Below are positions 22,889 through 34,400 of a stretch of DNA of 64,000 bases, in pieces (the stretch's first letter is position 1; each line of letters starts with the position of its first letter). Below the pieces are notes generated by a model. That model was given only the letters and a program-made list of their open reading frames with translations. It made no database searches and had not been told where the DNA came from. The position numbers were made by a program, and so were the translations under genes. The stretch spans positions 10,431,566 to 10,495,565 of the forward strand of contig OX336340.1 in NCBI GenBank assembly GCA_946902875.1. The letters are read 5' to 3'. This stretch comes from Nematopogon swammerdamellus (taxonomy: Eukaryota; Arthropoda; Insecta; Lepidoptera; Adelidae).

Positions 22889-23164
22889 ATGGCAAACTCC
22901 TACCGAGCTATCTACGGAGCACTCAAGGACAAGAGAGACTCAGTAATTTGGCACTCTTACATATCTGTGGAAAAGGAGTTGCTAACAAAATTTAGGAAGA
23001 AAGAAGATTTTCACGATCGAGTCATCGAAAATTTCTTGTCTGTGGAACGAATGTGTGAACTTCATGTACAAATAAAATGTAACAATTCAAGCTTGTATGC
23101 CTGTCTCGTCGTCGTCGTGCCAGAGGAGACGTCGCTGTTGTCGGCTGCAACTCGACTGCTTTGA
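22889..23164 (+). CDS. Small hypothetical ORF, 91 codons
   Basis: Starts ATGGCAAACTCC at 22889 after a GC-rich leader. The first ~65 residues have ordinary amino-acid composition with many charged residues (K-D-K-R-D-S, K-F-R-K-K-E-D-F); the rest is low-complexity. I recognise no domain. It could be a first exon of a larger gene (a GT occurs at 23052-23053), a lineage-specific peptide, or chance. Confidence 0.25.
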   Translation: MANSYRAIYGALKDKRDSVIWHSYISVEKELLTKFRKKEDFHDRVIENFLSVERMCELHVQIKCNNSSLYACLVVVVPEETSLLSAATRLL

Positions 23165-25247
23165 CACAACCAGTAGGTACCTATCTCCAGACAAATAAAT
23201 CGTAAGTGAGCAAAATAAATCATTTAAACTAAATATTATAAACTATCTATATCGTAATCGTCTTTCAGTTTTTGAACTCATTGTGGTAGAAATAAATTAA
23301 CGCGTAGGTACCTAAGTTATGAAATTATGAAAAAAAAATCCTTAGCCAGAGCCAACCCAATATTCAGGACCAGGAGTCGCCGCTGCTAATAGGGTTTTAC
23401 TACGGATCCCTAAAAACTGGCAATTTAACAAGCCGGGGAAGGGTCACGTCTGGTCGTCTCCGCGCCCGGCGACGCCCGCCCAAGCCGCCGCCGCGCCGCG
23501 CCCGGGGAGTGTGCCGCTCTAATGTCCGGTTAGTTTAAACTCTTTCTGGCACCCTTTTGTAACGTATTGCGCATTAAAAAAAAATTTAAACTTTTGCGGA
23601 TCATAGCGCTGTATCACTGACTCGATTATAATTTAATCGAGATTTAACCCCGCACATTAGAGGCGGCGCGCCCCCGCTTGTACTAGGGGCGCTGCCGCCG
23701 CCTCCGCGCCGCGCCGGCCCGCCTGACTCCGCCACCCCAGCTCGGCGCGTATGCCGCCCGTCACCGTCGCGCGTCATCCATCAAACGCTTTACATATGTT
23801 TGAATAAATCTCGTGGGAACGGATTTCCTCTGCAGAAGTCAAAAGCGAAAAAATGCAATAACACAAATAGCGGATTAGGGCAGTTTGGCAAACAAGGCGT
23901 CGCCTCCGGGACGTGTGAATGCGCGAGGGAGCGACTGCGCCGCTCAGCTATAATACCTTATTAATGTATATTAGCGTCGCTTTGTTCAGGATAAAGTCAA
24001 TAAGTGCCTGGTGATTTATTTGCGCTGGCAGAACTTTAGAATAAGTAGCTCATTGAGTGGGAAAGGGAAGTGAGCTGGTGGGTAGAGTCGCCCACTAAAC
24101 ACACAGTGCACGGAGGAGACGCTCTCCTCGTTGGGATGATCGCGATGGTTTTTAAGTAAAAATAAGTATGTCCGAAAAATGGAAAACCATACAGCAAATG
24201 TTCACATACTTATTTAGAGCGAAATTGCAGTGGATCGATCCCAAAACACTACAGTGCGGTAGCGCGCTTAGCGCCTGTAATAAACAATAAAACAACCGCA
24301 TATCAGCCGCCCACGGAGACTTCGGATTTTTCCTGTTGAACGAAAAACGTCGGGTTAGGTTAGGTAGGTAAGATAGCTAACCTACCCTCTTATTTCCATT
24401 TAAAATAGTTTTCCTTCATCTATACGCTATTGACTGATATTCTATCTATAGGTAATAACCGTAAAGTGAAACGAATTATACGTAGATATTTCCAAGCTAT
24501 TTTCAGAATACATAGTTGAAATTCGTGTTTTGATTGTATTGTTTCTTTCTAATCGTGAAAGTCCGTATTTCCTCTGTAGTGATTATATCTACAAGCGCAT
24601 GTATGTGTATACCTACCTGCACATTGTTCTTGTCTATTCTCCGCGACGCGAGTCGCGACGCGGTGGCAGTATATTAAATGTTCGTACGGTATGTGTAATG
24701 GTGTATCTAGAGGAGCATAACCGCGTGACCTTAATATATTTTTGGCGCAAACTCGGTGCTCCTTTCTTACACGCCATTACCCCCTGTTAGTTCCGGCGGG
24801 CGCCGAGCGTAGCGCCACCACGCTAATGTTGCCACTAATCATATTATCTTCCGGTTGGAGATGCTATCAACCTGGATTCTACTATGCCTAACTAAGGTAC
24901 CTAGGTATTTCCTTAAATAAAGTCAAAAAGGTATCTCCCAATGCCACTCTAACAGAGGTCGAATATACCTACCTCCTACCTAAGTTTAGATAAGTCATAT
25001 GTGGACTAACTACCATGTGGAGTCCTTTTATAGCTGGCCTGCACGTAAATACTCCCGATAATAAAGTTATAAGGTGAGGTGATGATATTACAGAAAAATA
25101 TGTTTGAATAATGATGACGGATAAATTACGCTATGTTTGACGAAACGTGCAAGCCATTTGTGAGTCTCACAATTATAACAGTGAAAAATCTGTTAATATT
25201 TAAAACAAAACCCTAAACCTTATCTTATACCAAAACAACAACAAATG
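23165..25247. other. Intergenic with strong GC-rich blocks
   Basis: No gene supported. The 23440-23780 block is CpG-rich, contains AT-rich stretches with TTTAATCGAG and ATTGCGCATTAAAA words, and shows no second copy in the window. 24120-24400 has GTTAGGTTAGGTAGGTAAG. These patches are candidates for developmental enhancers, by appearance only. Confidence 0.4.
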
Positions 25248-25255
25248 CTTATAAT

Positions 25256-26034
25256 TAGGCTTACCATACGTCCCGGTGAAACCGGGACGTATGGTACCGG
25301 TTTAAGACCCCTGTCCCGGCGTCCCGGCCGGTTTGCATCAGCGTCCCGGTCAAACTAAAGCTCAATTGGAGTGAAATCGGAAAAGCAGCAGAAAATCTAA
25401 ATAAAATGCAAAAACCTCCATCGAAAAACCAAAAATAGTGATTGATGAGCTGTTTGACGAGGTGTCATTGGCAAAAGGATTTAAAAAAAATTATAATGAA
25501 GCTGTTTACTCAGATAAATGGGTCCAGCTCTTCACCCATTTTCACATGAAGCAAATTGAGGTCCCAAACCTTAAAAAAATCGCGGAGTTTGCTATGTGTC
25601 TACCCAGTACTTCAACACCAGTAGAAATAATTTTTTCACAGATGAAAAAAATGTGGTCTGATGATCGAGGTAGGATGGAAGAAAGTGTTGTGAAAGCCTT
25701 GCTCATGTGTAAAATGAACTTTAATAACATGTCATGCACTGAGTTTTATGACAAAAGTAAGAATGACAAAAAAATCTGAAACAAGTGCATTCCAGTGAAA
25801 AATACAAAGCAAGCATGGGCGAATAATAAAACTGGGCGAATTTTTGTTGTTCTTTTTTAGCCACTTAAGTATACTGTATGTAAGCGTACTGTATGTCTCT
25901 TTTTTCTTTAGTTAACATAACATAATTAATATTAATGCGCCTTTGGCTTTGTTCTTCGTAATTTTTTTAAATCCAAACTTTGCCTCTTGCTATTCAACGT
26001 CCCGGTTTGGCTCTTCATAATTATGGTAAGCCTA
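25256..26034 (+). mobile_element. hAT-family deletion derivative, 779 bp
   Basis: The ends are TAGGCTTACCATA in inverted orientation. A perfect 8-bp target duplication CTTATAAT lies at 25248-25255 and 26035-26042. Near the left end a hairpin with 16-bp perfect stems (25262-25277 and 25281-25296, 3-nt loop) contains ACGTCCCGGT. It holds the 3' end of a transposase gene. Confidence 0.9.
25438..25779 (+). pseudogene. hAT transposase C-terminal fragment (dimerisation domain)
   Basis: The translation includes I-A-E-F-A-M-C-L-P-S-T-S-T-P-V-E-I-I-F-S-Q-M, then V-V-K-A-L-L-M-C-K-M-N-F, matching the hATC dimerisation region (P-x-S-x-x-x-x-E-R-x-F-S). It is preceded by an in-frame stop at 25437. The RNase H fold and DNA-binding domain are deleted, so it is not a working transposase. 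The intact 114-codon end is notable. Confidence 0.8.
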
Positions 26035-26042
26035 CTTATAAT

Positions 26043-26891
26043 CAGCCTAGGTAACAAAAACAAGCTTGCACTACCTACCTGTTTTTGCGAGATCAAAAAT
26101 AATGGAAAGAAATTCATATTATTTATCTATAAAAATATTTAACAACCTACCTACTAAGATAAAAGATTGATATACTTTGAACACAACATTTAGTTATAAG
26201 CTCTTTGATCTTTTTTTTCGATACGCGAGACACTTGGCGCCGTCAGCTTGGATTGTTGTGCCGACGACACGCCCAAAAGCATTCGATTTCGAACGGGGGC
26301 TGCAAATGCCGTACCGGCGCGGCGTGACAGGTGCCTCAAGCAAAGAATAATATAATACTACTATGGCTCTTAAGTCTTAACGCTTCTATCGCAAGGTCCC
26401 TTTAGCCACACTGCCTTTTCATTTATTTTTAATAAATAACCTATTTTATACATTGGAATTTTTCAGCAAAAACAAAAATGTAATATTAATTGAATATTAT
26501 GGTTACCATAATATTAGAATGCTACGGACAATTTGGTCTGCTTTTATTCTTGTTACTTTGGTATATCGTCTTTTTGTTGGCGTATAATATAGTAGGTATT
26601 CAATCGTTCTGTCAGTAAATGTATTTAGTTTTTTTTTACTTATTATGCTGATTTTATGTTTTATATTTTATTTAATTTTAAATATACTTAATTACTATAA
26701 TATATATATTTTTCAGTTATGATGAGATTATTTTAAATTTCTATTATTTATTTTTTTCTATCATGAATATTTTCATGCCTACGGGTGCTATTAGAATAAA
26801 TAAATTTAAATTACAATTCAAACCATATTCAGTGCCGAGGATCCCGTCACCGCTGCTTTGCTCTAATGTAATAATTATATCTTCCACGAGG
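26043..26891. other. Intergenic, AT-rich with a GC patch
   Basis: No gene. A GC patch lies at 26220-26345. A short hairpin, AATATTATGGT with its complement around a 1-nt loop, sits near 26495-26517. Confidence 0.4.
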
Positions 26892-27030
26892 GCGCGGTCG
26901 GTTCTTCGATGAGTGACCGTCAACCGTTGAGGTTGGCCGTTGTCAGATTCCACGTGAAACTGTAGGTCCCTTCCCTTACCTTACTAGACGTGATTGTACG
27001 TGGTAGGGTTTAATCCGTCCGTATTCATAG
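26892..27030 (+). repeat. SINE family A, head-side fragment
   Basis: GCGCGGTCGGTTCTTCGATG, GATTCCACGTGAAACTGTAGGT and GTGGTAGGGTTTAATCCG words of the family, without the tail. Confidence 0.7.
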
Positions 27031-28196
27031 AACCGCATTAAATTAAGGAAGAAAGAATACAATCGCTTTGATATCGGTAGGTGTAGTCTCAATATAGATG
27101 AGATCGTTGGTCGAAGACTTATAAAAAAAGAAAACAAAAGTAATGTGACAGAAAATCAGTATTAACAATAAATAAGTATATTCAAGAATATGGGAACGAG
27201 GACTACAGAAGCTAGCTATCGGTAAATTTGTGATACAGTAGATCCACAAACGAATCAGCTGTAGAAGACATTGCACCCTGAGTTTCCGTCCTATTCGTGT
27301 GCATTTAGAAGTGTGCAAATCCGTTAATCTTGTTTTCTCCGAGTGACTTACAGCCAGCGTCGAGTGTGCGTCGCGCGTGTCAGCCACGTGGCGGGAAATT
27401 GACTCGATCTCGCCCGCGCCAGTGTGCGGAGAGATAACGGCTACTGCGCGTGCGACGCCGAGATAAGCGAGCGGCGGCAAGATTCCATTCATCCCCTAAC
27501 AAATCCGTCGTAAATAATAACAAGCTACGATTTCATGTCGCTAGTGCCTACACTGAGGAATTCCCGCAGCACGATGGTTGGCCACCTTGGGGGGATAAAC
27601 AGGTAGGTGTATCACCTAAACCGTTACCTAATCGTCGAGCTGAAATGAAAGTCATTTATACTCTATTAAATTTGTAATTATAAAATACCTACGATTATTG
27701 TGTTCAGAAAAGAAAATTTCAATAAACCTACAGAAATCTTTAAAAAAAATTTCCCCGGAAGAACGGACGAACAGGCAACCAGTTCGTAAATCTCTTGTCA
27801 CACTCAAGACCTTTACAGCCCATGGGGTTCGGTCGAGTGGACTTCGGATTTGGTGCGCTGAACCTTTTATAACTCCGGTCCGGCGCGGCCTATTCGAAGG
27901 CTAGCGCAACGAAATTACTTCCCGGCGAACCAAATACTTTCGTTTGGGACATAGTAAAAGGAATCTGTTTAAACTATGGTCTGGATTAGGGATTGAAATC
28001 CCGCAAAGTTCGCAAACAGCTTTGCGGCTCTGCGCCACGTATCCACATAGCAGTAAATGTGTTAAAAAATTACCAAGGCACCGAGTATCCACATCGGTCA
28101 AACCTGAGCGGACATCTAGGTATGTATTTTGCTTTCGCCGTCGACTTCCATGTTCACCGTTCACTATGGTCATTAATATTATAATATCAAAGGCCA
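27031..28196. other. Intergenic, no gene recognised
   Basis: Overlapping ORFs on both strands up to ~150 codons exist, but none has a recognisable domain or a convincing promoter. The sequence near 27720-28100 is unclassified. Confidence 0.35.
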
Positions 28197-28378
28197 CGTA
28201 TTTCCCCCCAAGTACAGTCTCGGGTCCTTCAAGAGGGTCGTTAGATGGGCTGGGCACCTGTCAGGCCGGCATAGAATTCGCAACCCCTGTATTTGACCGA
28301 ATGTCGATGGGCGTCGTCAGACACCTTATGCGTGGCTCGGCGCCACAGTTCCCACTTTCTATAAAAAAAAACTATTAG
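28197..28378 (+). repeat. LINE 3' end fragment
   Basis: CCCCAAGTACAGTCTCGGGT, ACCTGTCAGGCCGGCATAGA and a TATAAAAAAAAAC end match the 3' end of the jockey-type fragment at 6770-6893. Confidence 0.75.
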
Positions 28379-29514
28379 GTACGGCGAATGTATGAAATTG
28401 TCTTCCGAAGAGTGGACGTGTCAATATACAGCACGCGCCGGCTGGCAACAGCGCGCTTAATTTGTGTGGATTTGATTTTGCGAAACAGTAAATAAACACT
28501 TGTATGTGATATGAATGTACTTTGATGTAAATAGTTCGGTTTTTCATCTGTATTATCTGGCAAACCTGGCTTCAACTCATGCTTCTGCCTTGGTTCATCA
28601 CATTTTAATTTTATTTGACTAAGACTTAGTTCAATGAAGTCCGTAATATCCGAGCTTTTGATTATCCGGACAACGGGTCTACCGAAACTCTTTACTTGCT
28701 TGCTAACTCACATAAATACTCGCATATTTCAACCAATGGCCGGGCCGGGTGCCTTACCGAAAGCTTTCGGATTGGTTGAGATCGATCATTTGTCATACTC
28801 ACATCGGCGAGTTTGTAAAGCCAGTACAGTGGCTGGTCCACTCCACAATATATTGGTCAATCGCGGTTCTACTGCATGGTATAGTCTGGTTCTAGTCACG
28901 GTTCTAGTCTGTATACATAATAATATGAACCACCACCCATCGCTCGACGCTAGTCTCGCGTCTTCTCGGAGAGCTCCGTAGTCACGGCCTGCACCCGCTG
29001 GCGCGCTTGAAGGCCTTGTCTCCCGCGGCGGTGGTATTACCGTTTTTTTAATATTTTATTATGTTTGTATCATTTATTTATTTATTATAGAATCAAAATA
29101 TTTATGTAATTTTGTATATATTTGTTTTATAATTATATTCAATTAATATAAATAAATATGTAAGTATATAGAATTAAAAAAAACGTGAAATTAAATGAAT
29201 AAATAAAATTCATATTATTATACCTAAATAAAATTGTATTTATTAGTAGCATACTTAGAAGTTTAGAAGCACTTAATAAAGTGAAAAAAATAACAAAAAG
29301 TCAGGAACCGAAACATACTTTATGTAATGTGCATGTTTCATTTTATAAAATAAACTATTTGAATTTTTTGAATTTGAAAGAGCGGACAAGCGCAAAGTTG
29401 TTTCCATCTAAAGGGCATGAAAAGAGTAGGTACTTTCAGTTTCATTCTTTCAGCCTGCTTAATTTTGACAATAAATTAAATTAACATTTTTATAAAAATA
29501 TTTTTCAATTATTT
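28379..29514. other. Intergenic, strongly AT-rich on the right
   Basis: No gene supported. 29040-29500 is very AT-rich. Confidence 0.4.
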
Positions 29515-29830
29515 AAAAATGTGGGTTGCATGCGAATATGACGTTGCGTTGACCGCTCGATCGTAAGATTTTTGACGTGATGATGTCACGTCTTATAAAT
29601 TGATGAACACCGGCTGCACGCACGAAGAAGTGTAACGTTCCATCTAAACCTGTGTGTGCAAGCGAGAGCGCGATAGAGACCTGTGTGTGCAAGCGACAGC
29701 GCGATAGAGAGGCATAAACAATAGTAGGAAATACAAAATATATTTCTCCGTCTTTCGCGAGCCTCGAACCCGCGGTCCCTGCCACCATCACTGAACGTGT
29801 TATCCACGCGGGCTACGACCGTCTACTTAT
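29515..29830 (-). repeat. tRNA-derived SINE (family C)
   Basis: On the minus strand the start reads GGTCGTAGCCCGCGTGGATA, with an A-box-like TAGCCCGCGTGG and, about 40 nt later, a B box GGTTCGAGGC. The body holds two direct copies of a ~31-bp word (CCTGTGTGTGCAAGCGAGAG). It is not a real tRNA because the stems do not close. Confidence 0.6.
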
Positions 29831-30689
29831 CGCTGCAAATTTTCTCAACAGTATGTGAATTTCATGGAGCGACATCTAGCGTCCACATCTAGCGTCAATA
29901 TTAAATTAAATACTTCAGCCAGCGGTATACTTGATTTAGCAGTTAGGTAATTGTTGCAACGTTGAACATGTAGATGGCGTTATGTAGGTTTTTTAAATAT
30001 AAATAAAAAAAAAATTAATAGTCGTTATTTTCTCATATTTTTTATTAGTTATTATCACATCTTTATCATGTACTTTAAATTAATTTTACATGGTAAATAT
30101 CCGCCGGAACTGATTTACTTTATGATATCATCACGTAAAACTATCGTCCGTAAACCAACTTTACAGACAACCAATTTTTTTTTACATTTCTTTGCGTACA
30201 CATTACGTGCTTAATGCGCGCATCACGCAAAAGCCACCCATTGGATTCAAAATCTAATTACTAAAAAATATGAAGCTTTATTCTGAGTAACATTTAGTGT
30301 TTATTTCATCAAAATCAACCCACAGAATCAAAAGATATTAATTTTGGAATAATATTTGTATCGAGAAAAGATGCATATTTTCATACAAATGTACAGTGCG
30401 AGCGACAAGGCTTGAAAGGAACGTGACGTGGCTGACAGCGGAACTAACTCCGCCACAGTGTTGCCAGATGACCGTCTCGCGTTTCACCCGTTCACGGGTA
30501 CGGTATCTTTCCTAGTCTGTGGTGTTGTTAGCAGAAATCGAAGTCTATCTGTTATTTTATTAGTGAGCAAGTCATCCTAAAATTCAATACATAAAATAAA
30601 AAATAAGTAAATACCTACCTACCTTATAGGTACTATACATACATTTTCTTTTGCAGCGATATTTTCCCCTAGTGTAAGGAAATTTTCAA
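29831..30689. other. Intergenic, nothing recognised
   Basis: AT-rich, no supported gene. Confidence 0.4.
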
Positions 30690-30962
30690 AATTGACAACC
30701 CTAATGCTGCAGCAGCGCCCTCGCACAAACGTCATCCACGTTCATTTGATTTTTTTTTTTTTTTGGTTTAATTCGTCTCCTCTCCTCCCGAAACAGGCAA
30801 AACTCATTAGAGTATACAGCCATTTCTTTTGTAGCTTTAACGTCTGTTATATAAATTCTCGGCCCGCGAGAACCACAAAAATATATTTTTTTAATTACAA
30901 CGACGACGCGACAAACTTCCGCCGTCCGCCATGTTATTTATTTTTACGTTCATTTGAATTTT
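30690..30962 (+). repeat. Dispersed repeat with GGCAAAACTCATTAGAGTATAC
   Basis: Shares ordered words with 46505-46690: ACAGGCAAAACT.ATTA.AGTATACAGCC, then a CGAGAA.C.CAAAAATAT word and GACGCG.CAAAC. Unclassified. Confidence 0.6.
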
Positions 30963-30983
30963 GAAGCCTAGTCGCACAATTTT

Positions 30984-31049
30984 TTTTCTACGGAAAGGCA
31001 AAGATAGTGTGACCGCCACAACAACCACAAAACACTGCTATTAGAAATG
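30984..31049 (+). repeat. 66-bp segment repeated inverted at 37331-37402
   Basis: TTTTTTTCTACGGAAAGGCA through CACTGCTATTAGAAATG occurs again in reverse orientation at 37331-37402, where a 5-bp TATAG is extra. The two copies bracket the LTR element and the mosaic at 35.8-37.3 kb. Confidence 0.8.
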
Positions 31050-31119
31050 TCAATGTAAAGTATGTATATAAGTATGTATTTATAGTATATAAGAGTTGAT
31101 GTAGGTATATTATAATATT

Positions 31120-31405
31120 TGTAAGGAAACTATATTTCCTTAATTTGTACAGCGCTCTAGTGTCGGTAAAACAGTGATCATGTACTCATGTACTTTATAG
31201 ATGGCGCTAGGAGTAATGACGGCCAACTCGGTCGAGAAAGCAGGTTTATGTTTGAAAGTGACAGAACTCACCATGATGGAAAATATTTGATTAATAGAAA
31301 TTTTTACAAAAAGGAATTGACAATAATTTCAAATACTATACTTTAATTGTCGTTTCTTTGATTTCAGAGCAACACAATTTATTTATTTGAAACTTTTGTC
31401 TTATA
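31120..31405 (+). repeat. 5' LTR
   Basis: Starts TGTAAGGAAACTATATTTCC and ends TTTTGTCTTATA. Contains GTCGGTAAAACAGTGATCAT and TAGATGGCGCTAGGAG. The exact 3' boundary is set by similarity to the 3' LTR. Confidence 0.93.
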
Positions 31406-31457
31406 AAACGACAATTCTAGTTAAAATAAAGGAAAATGGAGCGACTCCGGTTTAAAT

Positions 31458-34400
31458 TTGTATTATTGGGGTCAACAGACGGAAAAACAGTGTCTAGATT
31501 GGTATAGCAGTATGTTAATAAAATTGACAGTGAATTCAGAATGGGCAGTATGGAAGAACAACTTTTGTGAAACATATGGAAATAAAGGCTGGTCCCAAGT
31601 AAAATATGCGTTTACATTTAAATTTCAAGCAGGATCGTTACTGGAATATGCCACAAAAAAGGAAAAACTGTTATTAGAAATTAACAAGCACATAGACACC
31701 CAAACATTGATAAATCTTATTGTGGTGGGATTACCAGGTAATGTAATGCATAAAATTGATAAAGAAACGGTAAAATCAACTGCAAGCCTCTACAATGAAA
31801 TTGGAAAGCATGAATATCTAGCGAACAAAAATAATTTCAACAAGAATAAAACAAATGCATATGATTACAAATCACAGTCTGATAAAAAAAAACCATGTAA
31901 AAATTGTGAAAATTTAAAAAAAGGTATTCGGTTCCATCCTGAAGAAAGGTGCTGGTTCAAACAGACAGAAGAATATAATCATAAAGAAAAATATACGAAA
32001 AACGTAAACAATTCGGTGATTGATGTTGAACTCAATAATAATGATAAAAAAAAACGAATAATAACACCATTAATTAAAGTCAAACTGTTATTAAATGAAG
32101 AATTAGAAACATATGGAATATATGATTCAGGCTCAAATGTTTCTATAATTAATTCCAAACTAATAAAACTGAAAGGTCAAAAAGAAGATGATTCAAAAAG
32201 TGACAATTTAATAACAATTAATGGTGTTAAAAAGACAATTGGTTTGACAACTATTAAAATAAAAATATTTGATATTGAAGAAAAAGCTGATGTTTATATA
32301 ATTGATGGAGAAACATTTCAATACGATTTTATAATTGGACTAGATATCATAAAACAATATAAACTGGTTCAAGATGAGAATTTGAAAATAACTCAAAAAA
32401 GAGAGGAAATAAAAAATGAAAAAGAAAAAGATGATATGAACGAGGATAATGATAAAAACAACACTTCTAAGGAGGTGAAAAATGAAACAAACAAATGTTC
32501 AATAAATTTTAATGAACACATAAAAGAAGAAAATTTCAAAATAAGTATGGGTAATTTAAATACAGAACAAAAAGAAGAAATACACAAACTGATAGATACT
32601 TACAAATCAATATTTGCAAGGGACAAATATGACATTGGCACAGTCAGAGAATATGAAGCACGCGTTGATCTACTCATGGACAAATATTGTAGTAAAAGGC
32701 CTTATAGATGTTCAGTAGAAGATAAAAAGGAAATAGAAGAACAAATAGCAAAGTTACTTGATAAAAATCTTATAGAGGAATCTTATAGTCCGTTTGCGGC
32801 ACCGGTAACTTTGGCTTTCAAGAAAGAAGACAACAGAAAATCAAGACTATGCATAGATTTTAGAGATCTAAATAAAATGGTGGTACCTCAAGCACAACCA
32901 TTTCCATTGATCGACGACCTAGTGATTAAGACGAGAAACTCAACATATTTCACAACACTGGACATCAATTCAGCCTTCTGGTCAATCCCGCTAAGAATTG
33001 AAGATAGGAAGAAAACTGCCTTTGTAACGCAGGAAGGACATTATCAATGGACATGTATGCCATTTGGGTTGAAGACATCACCAGCAATTTTTCAAAGGAT
33101 ACTAAGTAACATTTTAAGGAAGTATAAACTTAATGATTTTGCAGTAAACTACATAGATGATATACTAATATTTTCTAAGACTTTTTCTGAGCACATTAAT
33201 TATCTAACACAATTACTAGAAGCTATAAAAAAGGAAGGTTTTAGACTAAAATTTACAAAATGTACATTTGCTTCAGATTCAGTTAAATATCTCGGTCATA
33301 TAATACAAAATAATACAGTACGGCCAGTAAGAGATAATTTAGTTTCAATAAAAGATTTCCCAATTCCGAAAAGTCAGAGAAATATTAGACAATTTCTGGG
33401 AAAAATTAACTTCTATCATGAGTATATCCCAAAAACAGCCGTAATTTTAGAACCCCTTCATAATTTGCTTAGGAAAAATCAGAAATTTATTTGGTCCGCG
33501 GATTGTCAAACATCTTTTGAAGACATAAAACAATTATTATGCTCACAGCCAATCTTAGAAATATTTGATAAGGATTTGCCGATAAACATTCACACAGATG
33601 CATCATTAGAAGGTATTGGGGCAGTTTTAAAGCAAACACAACCAAATGGAAAAGATAAGCCTGTGGCATACTTCTCAAAAAAATTAAATCAAGTACAAAA
33701 GAAAAAAAAAGCAATTTATTTAGAATGTTTGGCTATTAAAGAAGCAATAAGATACTGGCAATACTGGCTAATAGGTAAGTCGTTTACAGTATATTCAGAC
33801 CATAAACCATTGGAAAATTTAAATATTAAGTCTAGGACAGATGACGAATTAGGAGATTTAACATATTATTTATCACAATATGATTTTAAAATTAAATACA
33901 CTCCGGGAAAAGAAAATGTAGAAGCAGATTGTTTAAGTAGAAACCCAGTATTGGATGCAAGTGAGGATACAGATGAACAATTAAAAATTGTAAACGTAAT
34001 AAGATTGGATGAGATTGTTACAGATCAGAATAACAATGAAGATGTACAAAATAATAAAACAAAATTAATATCAAGACACAATGTTTACTATAAAAAGGTT
34101 AAAAAACGTGAAAAAATTATTTTATCAGAAGATTTTAGTAAAAAACTTATTAAAGATATACATGAAAACATGTGTCATATAGGTGTAAAACAAATGCAAA
34201 ATAAGATAAGTTCATTATATACAGCAAAAAATATGACGATAAATATTAAAAGACATTGTAAAAGTTGTGAGATATGTATAAAAAATAAAACGAGAGGACA
34301 GGATAAGTACGGTCTAATGTCACATTTAGGGCCTGCCACAAAACCATTAGAAATAGTCTCAATAGACACGATTGGAGGTTTTGGAGGCTCGCGATCGACA

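Noticed and set aside
27943..28378. 144-codon plus-strand ORF
   Set aside because: Its 3' half is a LINE 3' end and it overlaps an equally long minus-strand frame; no domain.
30692..30964. 90-codon plus-strand ORF
   Set aside because: Lies in a dispersed repeat with a second copy at 46.5 kb; no conserved protein.
32393..34369. Minus-strand frames inside the LTR retrotransposon
   Set aside because: Shadows of the intact Gag-Pol frame in AT-rich sequence.
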